Program-made: the position numbers and the translations under genes
Notes under the pieces: model-generated
The model's database searches: none
Seen by the model: the letters and a program-made list of their open reading frames with translations, nothing else
What the model was told of the DNA's origin: nothing
Assembly (NCBI GenBank): GCA_016756725.1
Contig: JAESII010000009.1
Span: forward strand, 1-64,000
Reading direction: 5' to 3'
DNA length: 64,000 nucleotides
DNA from: Synergistaceae bacterium
Lineage (GTDB): Bacteria > Synergistota > Synergistia > Synergistales > Aminithiophilaceae
Shown: piece after piece, positions 34,166-42,694 of the stretch
Layout of the letters: every line of letters starts with the position of its first letter
Numbering within the stretch: the stretch's first letter is position 1

Positions 34166-34795
34166 CTAGTCGATAACGGTGGCCTTGACGATGACGACCG
34201 GTTCGACGGGCACATCCTGATGGAAGCCGGCGTTGCCCGTGGCAACTGTTTTGATCGCGTCGACGACTTCCTTCCCCTCGACGACCTTGCCGAAGACGGC
34301 ATAACCCCAACCGCGGGTGTTGGGGGCGGTATGATCCAAAAAGGTGTTGTCCTTGACGTTGATGAAGAACTGAGCCGTCGCCGAGTGTGGGTCCTGGGTC
34401 CGGGCCATGGCGATTGTGTAGGCCTCGTTTTTCAGTCCGTTGTCGGCCTCGTTTTCTACGGGGTCATGAGTTTCCTTCTGGTTCATGGCCTCGTCGAAGC
34501 CACCACCCTGAATCATGAAATTGTCTATGACGCGGTGAAAGAGGGTCCCGTCATAGAAGCCTTCCTTCACGTAGGCCAGGAAGTTCTCCGTCGTCTTCGG
34601 TGCTTTTTCTCCGTCCAGTTCGAGGACGATGTCGCCCTTGCTTGTTTCCAGTTTGACCATGATAGGACCTCCTTGGCTGATCGGGTCTTCTGTCTTCTGG
34701 GGTTTTTGTTTCATCGCGGACAGTCCCGCCAGGGCCAATAGGACCGCGACGAGGGCCAGGAGAACGATTTTGCCGGGTTTGATCTTCCCTTTCAC
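34166..34795 (-). CDS. Peptidyl-prolyl cis-trans isomerase, cyclophilin type, membrane-anchored or exported
   Basis: 209 aa. An N-terminal hydrophobic helix ([19 protein letters not shown]) acts as signal or anchor, then a cyclophilin domain from about residue 46: [40 protein letters not shown] (catalytic Arg in FHRV), [13 protein letters not shown] and [15 protein letters not shown]. It helps protein folding, here on the outer face of the membrane. GTG start with GGAAGGAG 10 nt upstream. A second ATG (MVKLETSKG) would give a cytosolic form. Confidence 0.93.
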   Translation of the reverse strand: MKGKIKPGKIVLLALVAVLLALAGLSAMKQKPQKTEDPISQGGPIMVKLETSKGDIVLELDGEKAPKTTENFLAYVKEGFYDGTLFHRVIDNFMIQGGGFDEAMNQKETHDPVENEADNGLKNEAYTIAMARTQDPHSATAQFFINVKDNTFLDHTAPNTRGWGYAVFGKVVEGKEVVDAIKTVATGNAGFHQDVPVEPVVIVKATVID

Positions 34796-34867
34796 TGGCG
34801 TCTGGCTCCTTCCCGAGTGACCGTTGCGAAACGTATTGTGCCTTAAAACTCCGGCCCCGTCCAGCCG

Positions 34868-35848
34868 TCAGTCGATCCATTCGGCCAGGTCCAGAGCGTC
34901 ATAGGTGATGATCAGATCCGCTCCGGCCCTTCGGCAGGCGAGATGAGCTTCGAGAAGTCCCCGTCTGAGGTCAAGATGACCGGCAGCGGCGGAGGAGCGG
35001 AGCATCATCCGCTCGCCACTGACGAGGTAGGTCGCCAAGGGAAGGAGGGTCTTTTCCCGAAGCCTGGACAGGATGTCAAGACAGGTCAGGGCAGGCTTGA
35101 CCATAAGGATGTCGGCGCCTTCCTCCTCGTCGGCCAGAGCCTCCCGGAGGGCCTCACGTCCGTTAGTTGGAGCCATCTGATAGGTGTGCCTGTCTCCGAA
35201 ACCCGGTGCGCTGTCCGCAGCGTCTCTGAAGGGGCCGTAGAAGGCGGAGGCCATCTTGGCGGCATAGCTCATGATGGAGACAGAGCTGAAGCCCCCGGCA
35301 TCGAGAGTTTCCCTGATGGCCTGCACCCTCCCGTCCATCATGTCCGAGGGAGCGACCATGTGTGCTCCAGCCTCGGCGTGGCTGAGAGCGACGGCTGCCA
35401 GCTGTTTCAGGGAGTTGTCGTTGTCGATGATTCCGTCATCGGTGATGAGCCCGCAATGGCCGTGGTCGGTGTACTGACAGAGGCAGACGTCGGTGAGGAG
35501 AAAGGCTTCGGGGAAGGTTTTCGTCAGTTTCCGCAGGGCCCTCTGGACGGGGCCTTGAGAGTTTTTGGCAGAGTCGCCGCAGGGGTCCTTTGTTTCGGGA
35601 AGTCCGAAAAGGATGAAGGCGCCGATGCCTTTACCAAGGGCCTTTTCGACAAAGGGCAGAAGGCAGTCGACACTGAAATGACTCACGCCCTCCAGGGAAG
35701 GGATGGGAGTTGCGACATTTTCCCCCGGTACGACGAAGAGGGGAAGAATGAGGTGACGTTTCTCCAGCGACGTTTCGGCGATCATGGTCCGAAGCCTTTC
35801 GTGGCCGCGAAGTCGTCGGAGCCGCATCTGGGGAAAGCGGGCGGTCAT
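34868..35848 (-). CDS. hemB: Delta-aminolevulinic acid dehydratase (porphobilinogen synthase)
   Basis: 326 aa, full length. Condenses two ALA to porphobilinogen. The zinc cysteine cluster DVCLCQYTDHGHCG marks the Zn-dependent type, and the Schiff-base lysines lie in MSYAAKMASAFYGPFRDA and ILMVKPA. The C-terminal LVSGERMMLRSSAAAG replaces the usual VSGEYAM pattern. Last gene of the 20-gene tetrapyrrole/B12 operon, 2 nt after hemL. Confidence 0.96.
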   Translation of the reverse strand: MTARFPQMRLRRLRGHERLRTMIAETSLEKRHLILPLFVVPGENVATPIPSLEGVSHFSVDCLLPFVEKALGKGIGAFILFGLPETKDPCGDSAKNSQGPVQRALRKLTKTFPEAFLLTDVCLCQYTDHGHCGLITDDGIIDNDNSLKQLAAVALSHAEAGAHMVAPSDMMDGRVQAIRETLDAGGFSSVSIMSYAAKMASAFYGPFRDAADSAPGFGDRHTYQMAPTNGREALREALADEEEGADILMVKPALTCLDILSRLREKTLLPLATYLVSGERMMLRSSAAAGHLDLRRGLLEAHLACRRAGADLIITYDALDLAEWID

Positions 35849-35850
35849 CG

Positions 35851-37140
35851 TCAGGCCCTCCTTTCCGCCAAGGAAGCGAAGACTTCCCGGGCCGCGTCGA
35901 GGGTGCTTCGGAGGATCTTTTCGTCATGGGCCAGGGAGACGAAGGTGGCTTCAAAGGCAGAAGGAGCGAAAAGGTGGCCCCGTTCGGCCATCCCGTGGAA
36001 GAAGGCGGGGTAGAGATTCGCTTTCGTTGCCCTTACCTCGTCGAGGTTGCGGGGAAGGGAGGAGGAGAAGAAAAGGCCCAGGACGCTGCCGAGTCGTGTC
36101 ACCGAAAGAGGGATCCCGCAGTGGCGGGCGGTCTCGACAAGACCTGTTTCGAAGAAGGCCGCCTGATGGTCCAGCTGCCTACGAAGGTCCGAACGAGAGA
36201 GAACTTCCAGTGTGGCCAGTCCTGAAGCCATGGCGACAGGATTGCCGGCCAGGGTCCCCGCCTGATAGACCGGTCCCAGGGGGGCGAGGTGGTTCATGAT
36301 CTCTCCCCTGCCGCCGACAGCTCCGACGGGAAGTCCTCCTCCGATGATCTTGCCCAGGCAGGTCAGATCCGGAGTGAGGCCCATTTTCTGTTGGACTCCG
36401 CCTTCGGCGGGTCGAAATCCAGTGATGACCTCGTCGAAGACGAGGAGGGCCCCATGGCGGGAGGTGATTTCCCGCAAACTCTCAAGAAAACCCGGCAGAG
36501 GAGGGACAAGACCCATGTTCCCTGCCCAGGGTTCGACGATGACGGCGGCGATTTCTCTGCCTTGTTTTTGGAAGGCCGTCTCGACGGCTTCGATGTCATT
36601 ATAGGGAAGGACGAGGGTGCAGCGGGCCACCTCCTCGGGGACGCCGGGACTGTCCGGGGTACCCAGGGTCAGGGCGCCGCTGCCGGCGGCGACGAGCATG
36701 CCATCGTGATGGCCGTGATAGCAGCCGGCGAACTTGACCACAAGGGGGCGTCCCGTAGTGCCTCGGGCGAGACGAAGGGCCGTCATCGTCGCTTCCGTGC
36801 CGGAAGTGACGAAACGGATCTTTTCCATGGTGGGGAAAAAGGAGCGGATCCGTTCGGCCAGTTCCGTCTCAAGCGGTGATGGCGCGCCGAAGGAGAGGGT
36901 CTTCCGTGCGGTCTCACAGACGGCTTCGACGACTTCAGGCCTGCCGTGACCGAGGATCATCGGCCCCCAGCTGCAGACGTAGTCGACGTAGCGCCGGCCT
37001 TCCACGTCTTCCAGATAGGCTCCCTCGCCACGGACGAAAAAGCGGGGCGTTCCGCCGACGGCCTTCCAGGCCCGCACGGGGCTGTCGACGCCGCCGACAA
37101 GAACGTTTGCCGCCTGTTCAAAGGCTTCTGCGTTGGTCAT
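35851..37140 (-). CDS. hemL: Glutamate-1-semialdehyde 2,1-aminomutase
   Basis: 429 aa PLP enzyme converting glutamate-1-semialdehyde to 5-aminolevulinate (C5 pathway). It has VGGVDSPVRAWKAVGGTPRF, FVTSGTEATMTALRLARG, CYHGHHDGMLV, VFDEVITGFR and the PLP lysine in TCLGKIIGGGLPVGA. Ribosome site AAAGGAG ahead of ATG 37140. A 68-nt gap separates it from cobQ, the largest gap inside the operon. Confidence 0.97.
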   Translation of the reverse strand: MTNAEAFEQAANVLVGGVDSPVRAWKAVGGTPRFFVRGEGAYLEDVEGRRYVDYVCSWGPMILGHGRPEVVEAVCETARKTLSFGAPSPLETELAERIRSFFPTMEKIRFVTSGTEATMTALRLARGTTGRPLVVKFAGCYHGHHDGMLVAAGSGALTLGTPDSPGVPEEVARCTLVLPYNDIEAVETAFQKQGREIAAVIVEPWAGNMGLVPPLPGFLESLREITSRHGALLVFDEVITGFRPAEGGVQQKMGLTPDLTCLGKIIGGGLPVGAVGGRGEIMNHLAPLGPVYQAGTLAGNPVAMASGLATLEVLSRSDLRRQLDHQAAFFETGLVETARHCGIPLSVTRLGSVLGLFFSSSLPRNLDEVRATKANLYPAFFHGMAERGHLFAPSAFEATFVSLAHDEKILRSTLDAAREVFASLAERRA

Positions 37141-37208
37141 GGTGATGATCTCCTTTCACGATCCGATCCGGCTTTCTTCCGAGGTTGCCTCCTGCCGGCT
37201 GATCGCCG

Positions 37209-38714
37209 TCAGAGTCCCTGTCCGATGATTCTATCAAGGCCTTCGAGGTCGAGATGGTCCTGCAGATGATCGGCGAGCCGGTCGTAACTCTCGTTGCGGA
37301 TTTCCTGGCCCGTCCGAGCCGGGGCTCGTCGGGGAGGGAGCCCCTTTCGCGACCGTATCCAGTCGACAAAGGCCCTGCGGAAGAGCGGGTCGTCGCAGAG
37401 TCCGTGGAGGTAGCTGCCGAAGACGGTGCCCTGGCAGGAAGTGGCTCCGTCTCCGACGGCGCAGGACTGGCTTCCCCGGCGGACCACGTTCAGAGGCGAA
37501 GGACCCTGGACGACCGTTGTCCCCGAGTGGATTTCGTAGCCTCTGAGACGTTTCCCCCTCAGGGCGGCGAAGGGGCCTGGAGCATCGTCGTTGACGACGG
37601 CTTCCGCCGGAAAGGCGATCTTCTGCGACGAGAAGGTGGTCGTCGCGTCAAGAAGACCCAACCCTTCGACCTCTCCCCGTTCCTCAAGGCCGTCTCCGAT
37701 GAGGCGGCGGCCGAGCATCTGGTAGCCCCCGCAGATGCCCCAGACGGGGCAACCCCTGCGGACGGCGTCGACGAGGGCATGCTCGAAGCCTTTTGCCCGC
37801 AGATCCTTCAAATCGGCCAGAGTCGTCTTCGTTCCGGGCAGGACAATGGCATCAGCTCCCTTCAGGTCCGACGGGTCACGGGCGAAGAAGACGCGGCACT
37901 CCTCATCGGCAAGGGCGTCAAAGTCGTTGAAGTTGGCCATGTGGGAAAGGGCGATGACGGCAATACGGATCGGCCCGGAGCCGAAATCCCTTGCTCCCAG
38001 AGAATCCTCGGCGGGGATGACCAGCCCCTCGGCGTAGGGGATGACACCGAGGCAGGAACGGCCCGTTCGGTTTTTGAGGAAGGTCCGGCCTTCGTCGAAG
38101 AGGGAGATGTCGCCCCGAAACTTGTTGACGGCGAAAGCTTTGATGAGAGGTCGGTCTTCAGCAGGGAGGACTTCCAGCGTGCCGACAAGAGAGGCGATGA
38201 CGCCGCCCCGCTCGATGTCGCCGACGAGCAAGACCGGAGCTCGGGCCTCGCGGGCGGCCCGGAGGTTGGCGATGTCCTGCCGGTAGAGATTCATCTCGGC
38301 CGGGCTTCCTGCGCCTTCGAGGAGGATCAGGTCGTACTCTCTCTGAAGCTCGTGCAGAGCTTCCCGAGCAGCTTCCCAGGCCCGTTCGCAGTAGCCCAGG
38401 TGGTACTCACGGGCACCCAGTACCGCCTCGGGCTGACCCATGATAACGACCTGACTCCTGCTGTCACCCAGGGGTTTGAGGAGGACGGGGTTGAAACGCA
38501 AATCCGGTTCGAGGCCGCAGGCCTCGGCCTGAAGGGCCTGGGCCAGGCCGATCTCTCCCCCGTGGCGCGTCGTGTAGGCGTTGAGAGCCATGTTCTGCGA
38601 CTTGAAGGGAGCGACCTGGACGCCTCGTCGGGCATAAAGACGGCAAAGGCCGGTGACGAGGAGGCTTTTCCCTGCGTCGCTGGTGGTTCCGCAGATCATG
38701 AGCGCCTTACTCAC
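37209..38714 (-). CDS. cobQ: Cobyric acid synthase
   Basis: 501 aa. Amidates the b, d, e and g side chains of adenosylcobyrinate a,c-diamide. N-terminal ICGTTSDAGKSLLVTGLCRL P-loop and FKSQNMALNAYTT are diagnostic; LLEGAGSPAEMNL and LLVGDIERGGVIAS follow. The C-terminal glutaminase domain has VWGICGGYQMLGR (Cys) and GYEIHSGTT. GTG start overlaps the cobA-hemD stop by 8 nt. Confidence 0.97.
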   Translation of the reverse strand: MSKALMICGTTSDAGKSLLVTGLCRLYARRGVQVAPFKSQNMALNAYTTRHGGEIGLAQALQAEACGLEPDLRFNPVLLKPLGDSRSQVVIMGQPEAVLGAREYHLGYCERAWEAAREALHELQREYDLILLEGAGSPAEMNLYRQDIANLRAAREARAPVLLVGDIERGGVIASLVGTLEVLPAEDRPLIKAFAVNKFRGDISLFDEGRTFLKNRTGRSCLGVIPYAEGLVIPAEDSLGARDFGSGPIRIAVIALSHMANFNDFDALADEECRVFFARDPSDLKGADAIVLPGTKTTLADLKDLRAKGFEHALVDAVRRGCPVWGICGGYQMLGRRLIGDGLEERGEVEGLGLLDATTTFSSQKIAFPAEAVVNDDAPGPFAALRGKRLRGYEIHSGTTVVQGPSPLNVVRRGSQSCAVGDGATSCQGTVFGSYLHGLCDDPLFRRAFVDWIRSRKGLPPRRAPARTGQEIRNESYDRLADHLQDHLDLEGLDRIIGQGL

Positions 38715-40167
38715 GGGACCATGCCTCCTTCAGTGTTTCCAGGAGCGAGTCGCCGTCGGGCCGCTCCATGATGAGAGGGGTGAGACCGAAAAGTTCCCTG
38801 ACGGCCAGCCCGCAGTGAGGGCCCCAAGCGACGGCTCGGCAGCTACTCGGGAGAGGTCCGAAACGTTCCCTCCAGGCCTCAGCCAGGGCGGCGCTTCCGA
38901 AGAGGACGGCGTCAAGGGGGGCCTCGCTCCAGTGTTCCCGATAAAGTTCTTCTCCCGGAAGGGGTGAGGCGACCATCCTGTACGCGGCGAGTTCGTCGAT
39001 GGCAGCACCCCGTAGCCGGGCTGCCTCGACGGGGAGAGAGGAGCCCCGCTCGTTGCGGAAAAAGAGCACCCTCTCTCCTGGGCTGATTGTTTCTGTCAGA
39101 AGCTGGGCCAGTCCTTCGGAAGTCTCGGGCGTTGCGATGGTATCAGCGACAAGCCCCGTCTCCTTCAGGGCTCGGGCCGTCCCTTGACCGATGACGGCAA
39201 ACCGCGCCCTGATCCGTCGCAGGTCGCCGGCGGCTTCGCTCATCAGGGCCGGTGCGCGGGGGCTCGTCAGAACGATCCAGTCGGCCGAGGCGATTCTGTC
39301 GGCAGCTTCCGGTTCATGGCACCTTTGCAGGGTGAGCAGGGGGAGGCTGTAGGCATCGGCGCCGAAGGATTCGAGGTGTCGCGCCGTCTCCCACGATTCC
39401 GGCGCAGGGCGACAGCAGGCGACCTGCATCCCCTGCAGGGGGCCGGGGACGGGATGGAGGGGGAGCTCAGCGGCAGGGCCGATGTAGAGGATGGAGGGAC
39501 TTTGCAGATCACCTTGCCTGGCGGCTTCCGAGAGGTCGGCCAAGGTTCCGGAGCGCTTCCGGGCTCGTCCCCAACCAGCCCAGGTGACGGCAGCTGCGGG
39601 CGTCTGGGAAGGCAGCCCCTCTTTCTCGAGGAGAGAGACAATGTCGGGAAAGAGGGAGACGCCCATATAGAGGGCCACCGTGCCGGGGGCCGAGGCCAGG
39701 GCGGACCAGAAGGAACGGTCCAGCGCCATTTCTCCCGCATGGCCCGTGGCTAGGGTGAGGCTGCGAGCCAGCCCGCGGTGGGTGGCAGAAAGTCCCGCTG
39801 CACCGCCGGCAAGCGCCGCCGAGAGGCCGGGCAGAGCCTTCCAGGGGATCGATGCCTCCTCAAGGGCCAGGGCTTCCTCTCCGCCGCGGCCGAAAAGAAA
39901 GGGATCTCCTCCCTTAAGACGGACGGTGACGCCTCCCATCCGTCCGAGGCGGACGAGGAGGCTGTTGATTTTCTCCTGAGGAAGGTAATGATCGCCGCGC
40001 CGTTTTCCCACGGCATGGAAACGGCAGCGTTCGGGGCAGAGTTGGAGCAGATCGGGGTGAATGAGCCGATCGTAAACGACATGGTCGGCACAAGCGAGCA
40101 GATCGCGGGCGCCCAGAGTCAAAAGTGCCGGCGTTCCGCAGCCTGCTCCGACTAGGTGGACTGTCAT
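38707..40167 (-). CDS. cobA-hemD: Fused uroporphyrinogen-III C-methyltransferase and uroporphyrinogen-III synthase
   Basis: 486 aa bifunctional protein. Residues 1 to about 240 are the SUMT methylase (VHLVGAGCGTPALLTLGARD, VYDRLIHPDLL, VRLKGGDPFLFGRGGEEALAL) making precorrin-2. From about 245 to the end is HemD, which closes hydroxymethylbilane to uroporphyrinogen III (ESWETARHLESFGADAYSLP, WIVLTSPRAP, VLFFRNERGSS). Such fusions are common in anaerobes. ATG overlaps the hemC stop. Confidence 0.95.
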   Translation of the reverse strand: MTVHLVGAGCGTPALLTLGARDLLACADHVVYDRLIHPDLLQLCPERCRFHAVGKRRGDHYLPQEKINSLLVRLGRMGGVTVRLKGGDPFLFGRGGEEALALEEASIPWKALPGLSAALAGGAAGLSATHRGLARSLTLATGHAGEMALDRSFWSALASAPGTVALYMGVSLFPDIVSLLEKEGLPSQTPAAAVTWAGWGRARKRSGTLADLSEAARQGDLQSPSILYIGPAAELPLHPVPGPLQGMQVACCRPAPESWETARHLESFGADAYSLPLLTLQRCHEPEAADRIASADWIVLTSPRAPALMSEAAGDLRRIRARFAVIGQGTARALKETGLVADTIATPETSEGLAQLLTETISPGERVLFFRNERGSSLPVEAARLRGAAIDELAAYRMVASPLPGEELYREHWSEAPLDAVLFGSAALAEAWRERFGPLPSSCRAVAWGPHCGLAVRELFGLTPLIMERPDGDSLLETLKEAWSRE

Positions 40168-41102
40168 GGCAGATCACCGATTCCTTTCCGGAGCGGGAAG
40201 AGGCCAAGGATTTCTTTGACCTTGGGACGGCCGGCCAAGTCGCTCCAAAGTCGCCTGCCCAGCTTGGCGGCGGCGGTTTCGTCATCGACGGCGGAACTCA
40301 GGCTTTGCCTTTCCGTCCAGGCTCCGTCGGGAGAGAGGATTTCTGCCGTCACCGTCAGTTTATCGCCGTGCCACTTGGCGTTGGCAGCCAGGGGCAAGTG
40401 GCAGCCGATGCCGACGGCTTGAAGAAAGGCCCTTTCCGTCAGAGCCTGGAGCCGAGTCGGCCGATGGTCGAGGCTTCGGAAAAGGTCGAAGCAGCCGGAC
40501 CGAGGCGAGGCCTCAACGACGATGATTCCCTGGCCCGGTGCGGTGATGAAAGGGAGAGGAAAGGCCCCGTCGTGAGCGATGCCAAGACGGTTCAGCCCCG
40601 CTTCGGCGATGACGATGGCGTCCAGATTCCCTTCGTCGACGTGGCGTAGGCGGGTTCCGACGTTGCCGCGCAGGTTTTGAACCTTCAGGTCCGGTCTGGC
40701 GCGGAGGAGTTGAGCTTTTCGGCGGAGGCTGGAAGAGCCGACGCGAGCGCCTTCGGGCAGAGCCTTCAGGGGAAGTCCTGCGCGGGTGACCAGGAGATCG
40801 CGGGAGGAGTCTCGCGGCAGATAGCAGGCGAGCTCGAGTCCTGGGGCAAGACGGCAGGGGACGTCCTTCAGGCTGTGAACGGCTCCGTCTCCCTGTCCGG
40901 CGAGAAGGGCCTCCTCAAGGGCCTTGACGAAGACGCCGAAGCCTCCGAAGGCGTGAAGGGGTGTCCTTTTGTCCCGGTCCCCGCAGCAGGAGACGGCACA
41001 GAGACGGCCGTCACATCCGGTCCTATGGAGGGCCTCGAGGACAAGTTCCGCCTGACGCCGGGCCAGGGGGCTGCCTCGGGTGAGAAGGTTCGGTTTGTGC
41101 AT
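40164..41102 (-). CDS. hemC: Porphobilinogen deaminase (hydroxymethylbilane synthase)
   Basis: About 312 aa. Polymerises four porphobilinogens. Signatures: LLTRGSPLARRQAELVL at the N-terminus, GAVHSLKDVPCRLAPGLELAC, VGSSSLRRKAQLL, LRGNVGTRLRHVDEGNLDAI and GIGCHLPLAANAKW, whose Cys anchors the dipyrromethane cofactor. ATG 41102 or GTG 41105 overlaps the preceding stop. Confidence 0.97.
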   Translation of the reverse strand: MHKPNLLTRGSPLARRQAELVLEALHRTGCDGRLCAVSCCGDRDKRTPLHAFGGFGVFVKALEEALLAGQGDGAVHSLKDVPCRLAPGLELACYLPRDSSRDLLVTRAGLPLKALPEGARVGSSSLRRKAQLLRARPDLKVQNLRGNVGTRLRHVDEGNLDAIVIAEAGLNRLGIAHDGAFPLPFITAPGQGIIVVEASPRSGCFDLFRSLDHRPTRLQALTERAFLQAVGIGCHLPLAANAKWHGDKLTVTAEILSPDGAWTERQSLSSAVDDETAAAKLGRRLWSDLAGRPKVKEILGLFPLRKGIGDLP

Positions 41103-41569
41103 CACGATTTCACCTCGTTCTCGGCCAGATGACGGAGAACCTCATTTTTGAGTCTCCTTGCCTTTGCCGGGTCGGTTCCGCCCGTACCGATGCCTATCCG
41201 GCAGCCGGCGGCGTTGAACTGGGCCAGCAGTGCCCAATCGCCTTCATCAGAACGAGAGGCGGCGTTGACGAGACAGCCTGATTGGCGGGCCCAAGGAAGA
41301 ACCCGGTCCGTTTCAGCTGGCGGAAGGGCAAGGAGAACGAGGCGGCGACGGGTAAAATCTTCACGTTCCACCTTTCGGGGTTGCCAGTCGAAAAGGTCTC
41401 GCTCCAAAAGCTGCCTGAGGTTGTCTGTGATCGCCGGTGACACGACAAGAGGACGACAGCCGGCTTCAAGGAGCGTCGCGATTTTCCTCTCCGCCAAGGA
41501 GCCGCCTCCGACGACAAGGATCGTTTCGTCGCTTCTCAGGGCAATCAGAAGATGATAGGGCGCTTTCAT
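41102..41569 (-). CDS. Precorrin-2 dehydrogenase (CysG N-terminal / Met8p type)
   Basis: 155 aa. NAD-dependent oxidation of precorrin-2 to sirohydrochlorin, the substrate for CbiK. It has the Rossmann motif ILVVGGGSLAERKIATLLEAG, then VVSPAITDNLRQLL and GCLVNAASRSDEGDWALLAQF. The C-terminal dimerisation and chelatase part is shortened (full Met8p/SirC about 210-270 aa), consistent with metal insertion being done by a separate CbiK. ATG 41569 overlaps the hemA stop (ATGA); an upstream ATG at 41599 lies inside hemA. Confidence 0.92.
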   Translation of the reverse strand: MKAPYHLLIALRSDETILVVGGGSLAERKIATLLEAGCRPLVVSPAITDNLRQLLERDLFDWQPRKVEREDFTRRRLVLLALPPAETDRVLPWARQSGCLVNAASRSDEGDWALLAQFNAAGCRIGIGTGGTDPAKARRLKNEVLRHLAENEVKS

Positions 41570-42690
41570 GGTTTTTCCTCTCGTGCCAGCAGCTTCCAAG
41601 CCCTCTGAGCATGTGCTCCCTTCTCCTCCAGAAGGGGGTGAAGGATGCCTTTGACGACGCTCCAGGCCATCTGATCGAGGATCGTCTCGTCCCAGCCCAT
41701 GCGGAGAGCTGTCTTTCGTGCCCGGTCAAGGGCGACTTGCCGGGCCCTGCCCATGGCAAGACGACGGTAGATGTCGCTCCACCGCGTTTCCATTTGTCTC
41801 CAGAGGCGTTGGCCGGCCTCACGGCTCTCCTGATCCAGCCGGAAGAGACTTCGCCGGTAATCGCCCAACAGGCGCTCCCTTTCGCTGGCGATGTTGTCCA
41901 GCGTCACCAAGTCCAGACCGGTTTCCCTTGTGACCTGGCAAGAGGCGCCGAGATCGAAGAGGGTCCCTCTGAACCCTCTCAGCGGCAGCCCCTCTAGGGG
42001 GTGAGGCGAAGCGGTGCAGAGGAATAGGGCATCGGCTAGCTCAGCCCGTTCAGGCCAGGCAGTCCAAGGAAGAAAGGGAAGACCGAGGGCGGAAGCGACC
42101 TTTTTCCCTCTCGATTCGGTCCGGTTCGTGAGAGTTACGGCATGGTTCCGGCGCTTCAGGATGCGTGCCGTTTCGAGGCCGATGGCTCCACAGCCGACGA
42201 CGATGACCTGATGGGGGCCGGGGCCATGGCTTTCTTCAAGCAGTTTTACCATGAGCGATGCCGCCGAGGGGGCTTTCCCGGGGTGGTAGCGGCTCCGCAG
42301 CGCCGAGGCCAGGGAGAGGGACTGCTGAAAGAGGTAATGAAGAAGGGGGCCGCAGCAGGATGATCCCTCACTGTAGGCGCGGCGGACCTGACCGACTATC
42401 TGTTCTTCGCCGAGGGCCAGGCTTTCCAGTCCGAGAAGAAGCCGCAGCAGATGGATGGCCACGTCATCCCCTTCTAGAAGGCAACCTCCCGATGGGGAAG
42501 TACGGAGTCTCCGTTCCCCTTCCCGGCTTGAAACGGCGAAGAGCTCGAAGCGGTTGCAGGTAAAAAGGGCGAGGCATTCGAAAAAAGTTTCGCCGTCGGG
42601 GGCAGTCCCAGCCCACCGGGCAGCCTCCTCTGTCCGTCGTGTCGCGTCGGAACATTCGTGATCGAAGGAGAGGCAGAATAGTGGCAACAC
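41566..42690 (-). CDS. hemA: Glutamyl-tRNA reductase
   Basis: 374 aa. Reduces glutamyl-tRNA to glutamate-1-semialdehyde with NADPH. The catalytic Cys is in ALFTCNRFELFAV (normally STCNRTE), and LLLGLESLALGEEQIVGQVRRAY and VVGCGAIGLETARILKRRNHAV (NADPH domain) are clear; the C-terminal dimerisation helices are shortened compared with the usual 410-430 aa. GTG start. It begins the C5-pathway block inside the B12 operon, 4 nt after the membrane protein gene. Confidence 0.95.
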   Translation of the reverse strand: MLPLFCLSFDHECSDATRRTEEAARWAGTAPDGETFFECLALFTCNRFELFAVSSREGERRLRTSPSGGCLLEGDDVAIHLLRLLLGLESLALGEEQIVGQVRRAYSEGSSCCGPLLHYLFQQSLSLASALRSRYHPGKAPSAASLMVKLLEESHGPGPHQVIVVGCGAIGLETARILKRRNHAVTLTNRTESRGKKVASALGLPFLPWTAWPERAELADALFLCTASPHPLEGLPLRGFRGTLFDLGASCQVTRETGLDLVTLDNIASERERLLGDYRRSLFRLDQESREAGQRLWRQMETRWSDIYRRLAMGRARQVALDRARKTALRMGWDETILDQMAWSVVKGILHPLLEEKGAHAQRAWKLLAREEKP

Positions 42691-42694
42691 GAGA

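Noticed and set aside
37254-38771. 505-aa plus-strand frame over cobQ
   Set aside because: Antisense to cobQ, which carries complete P-loop and glutaminase motifs.
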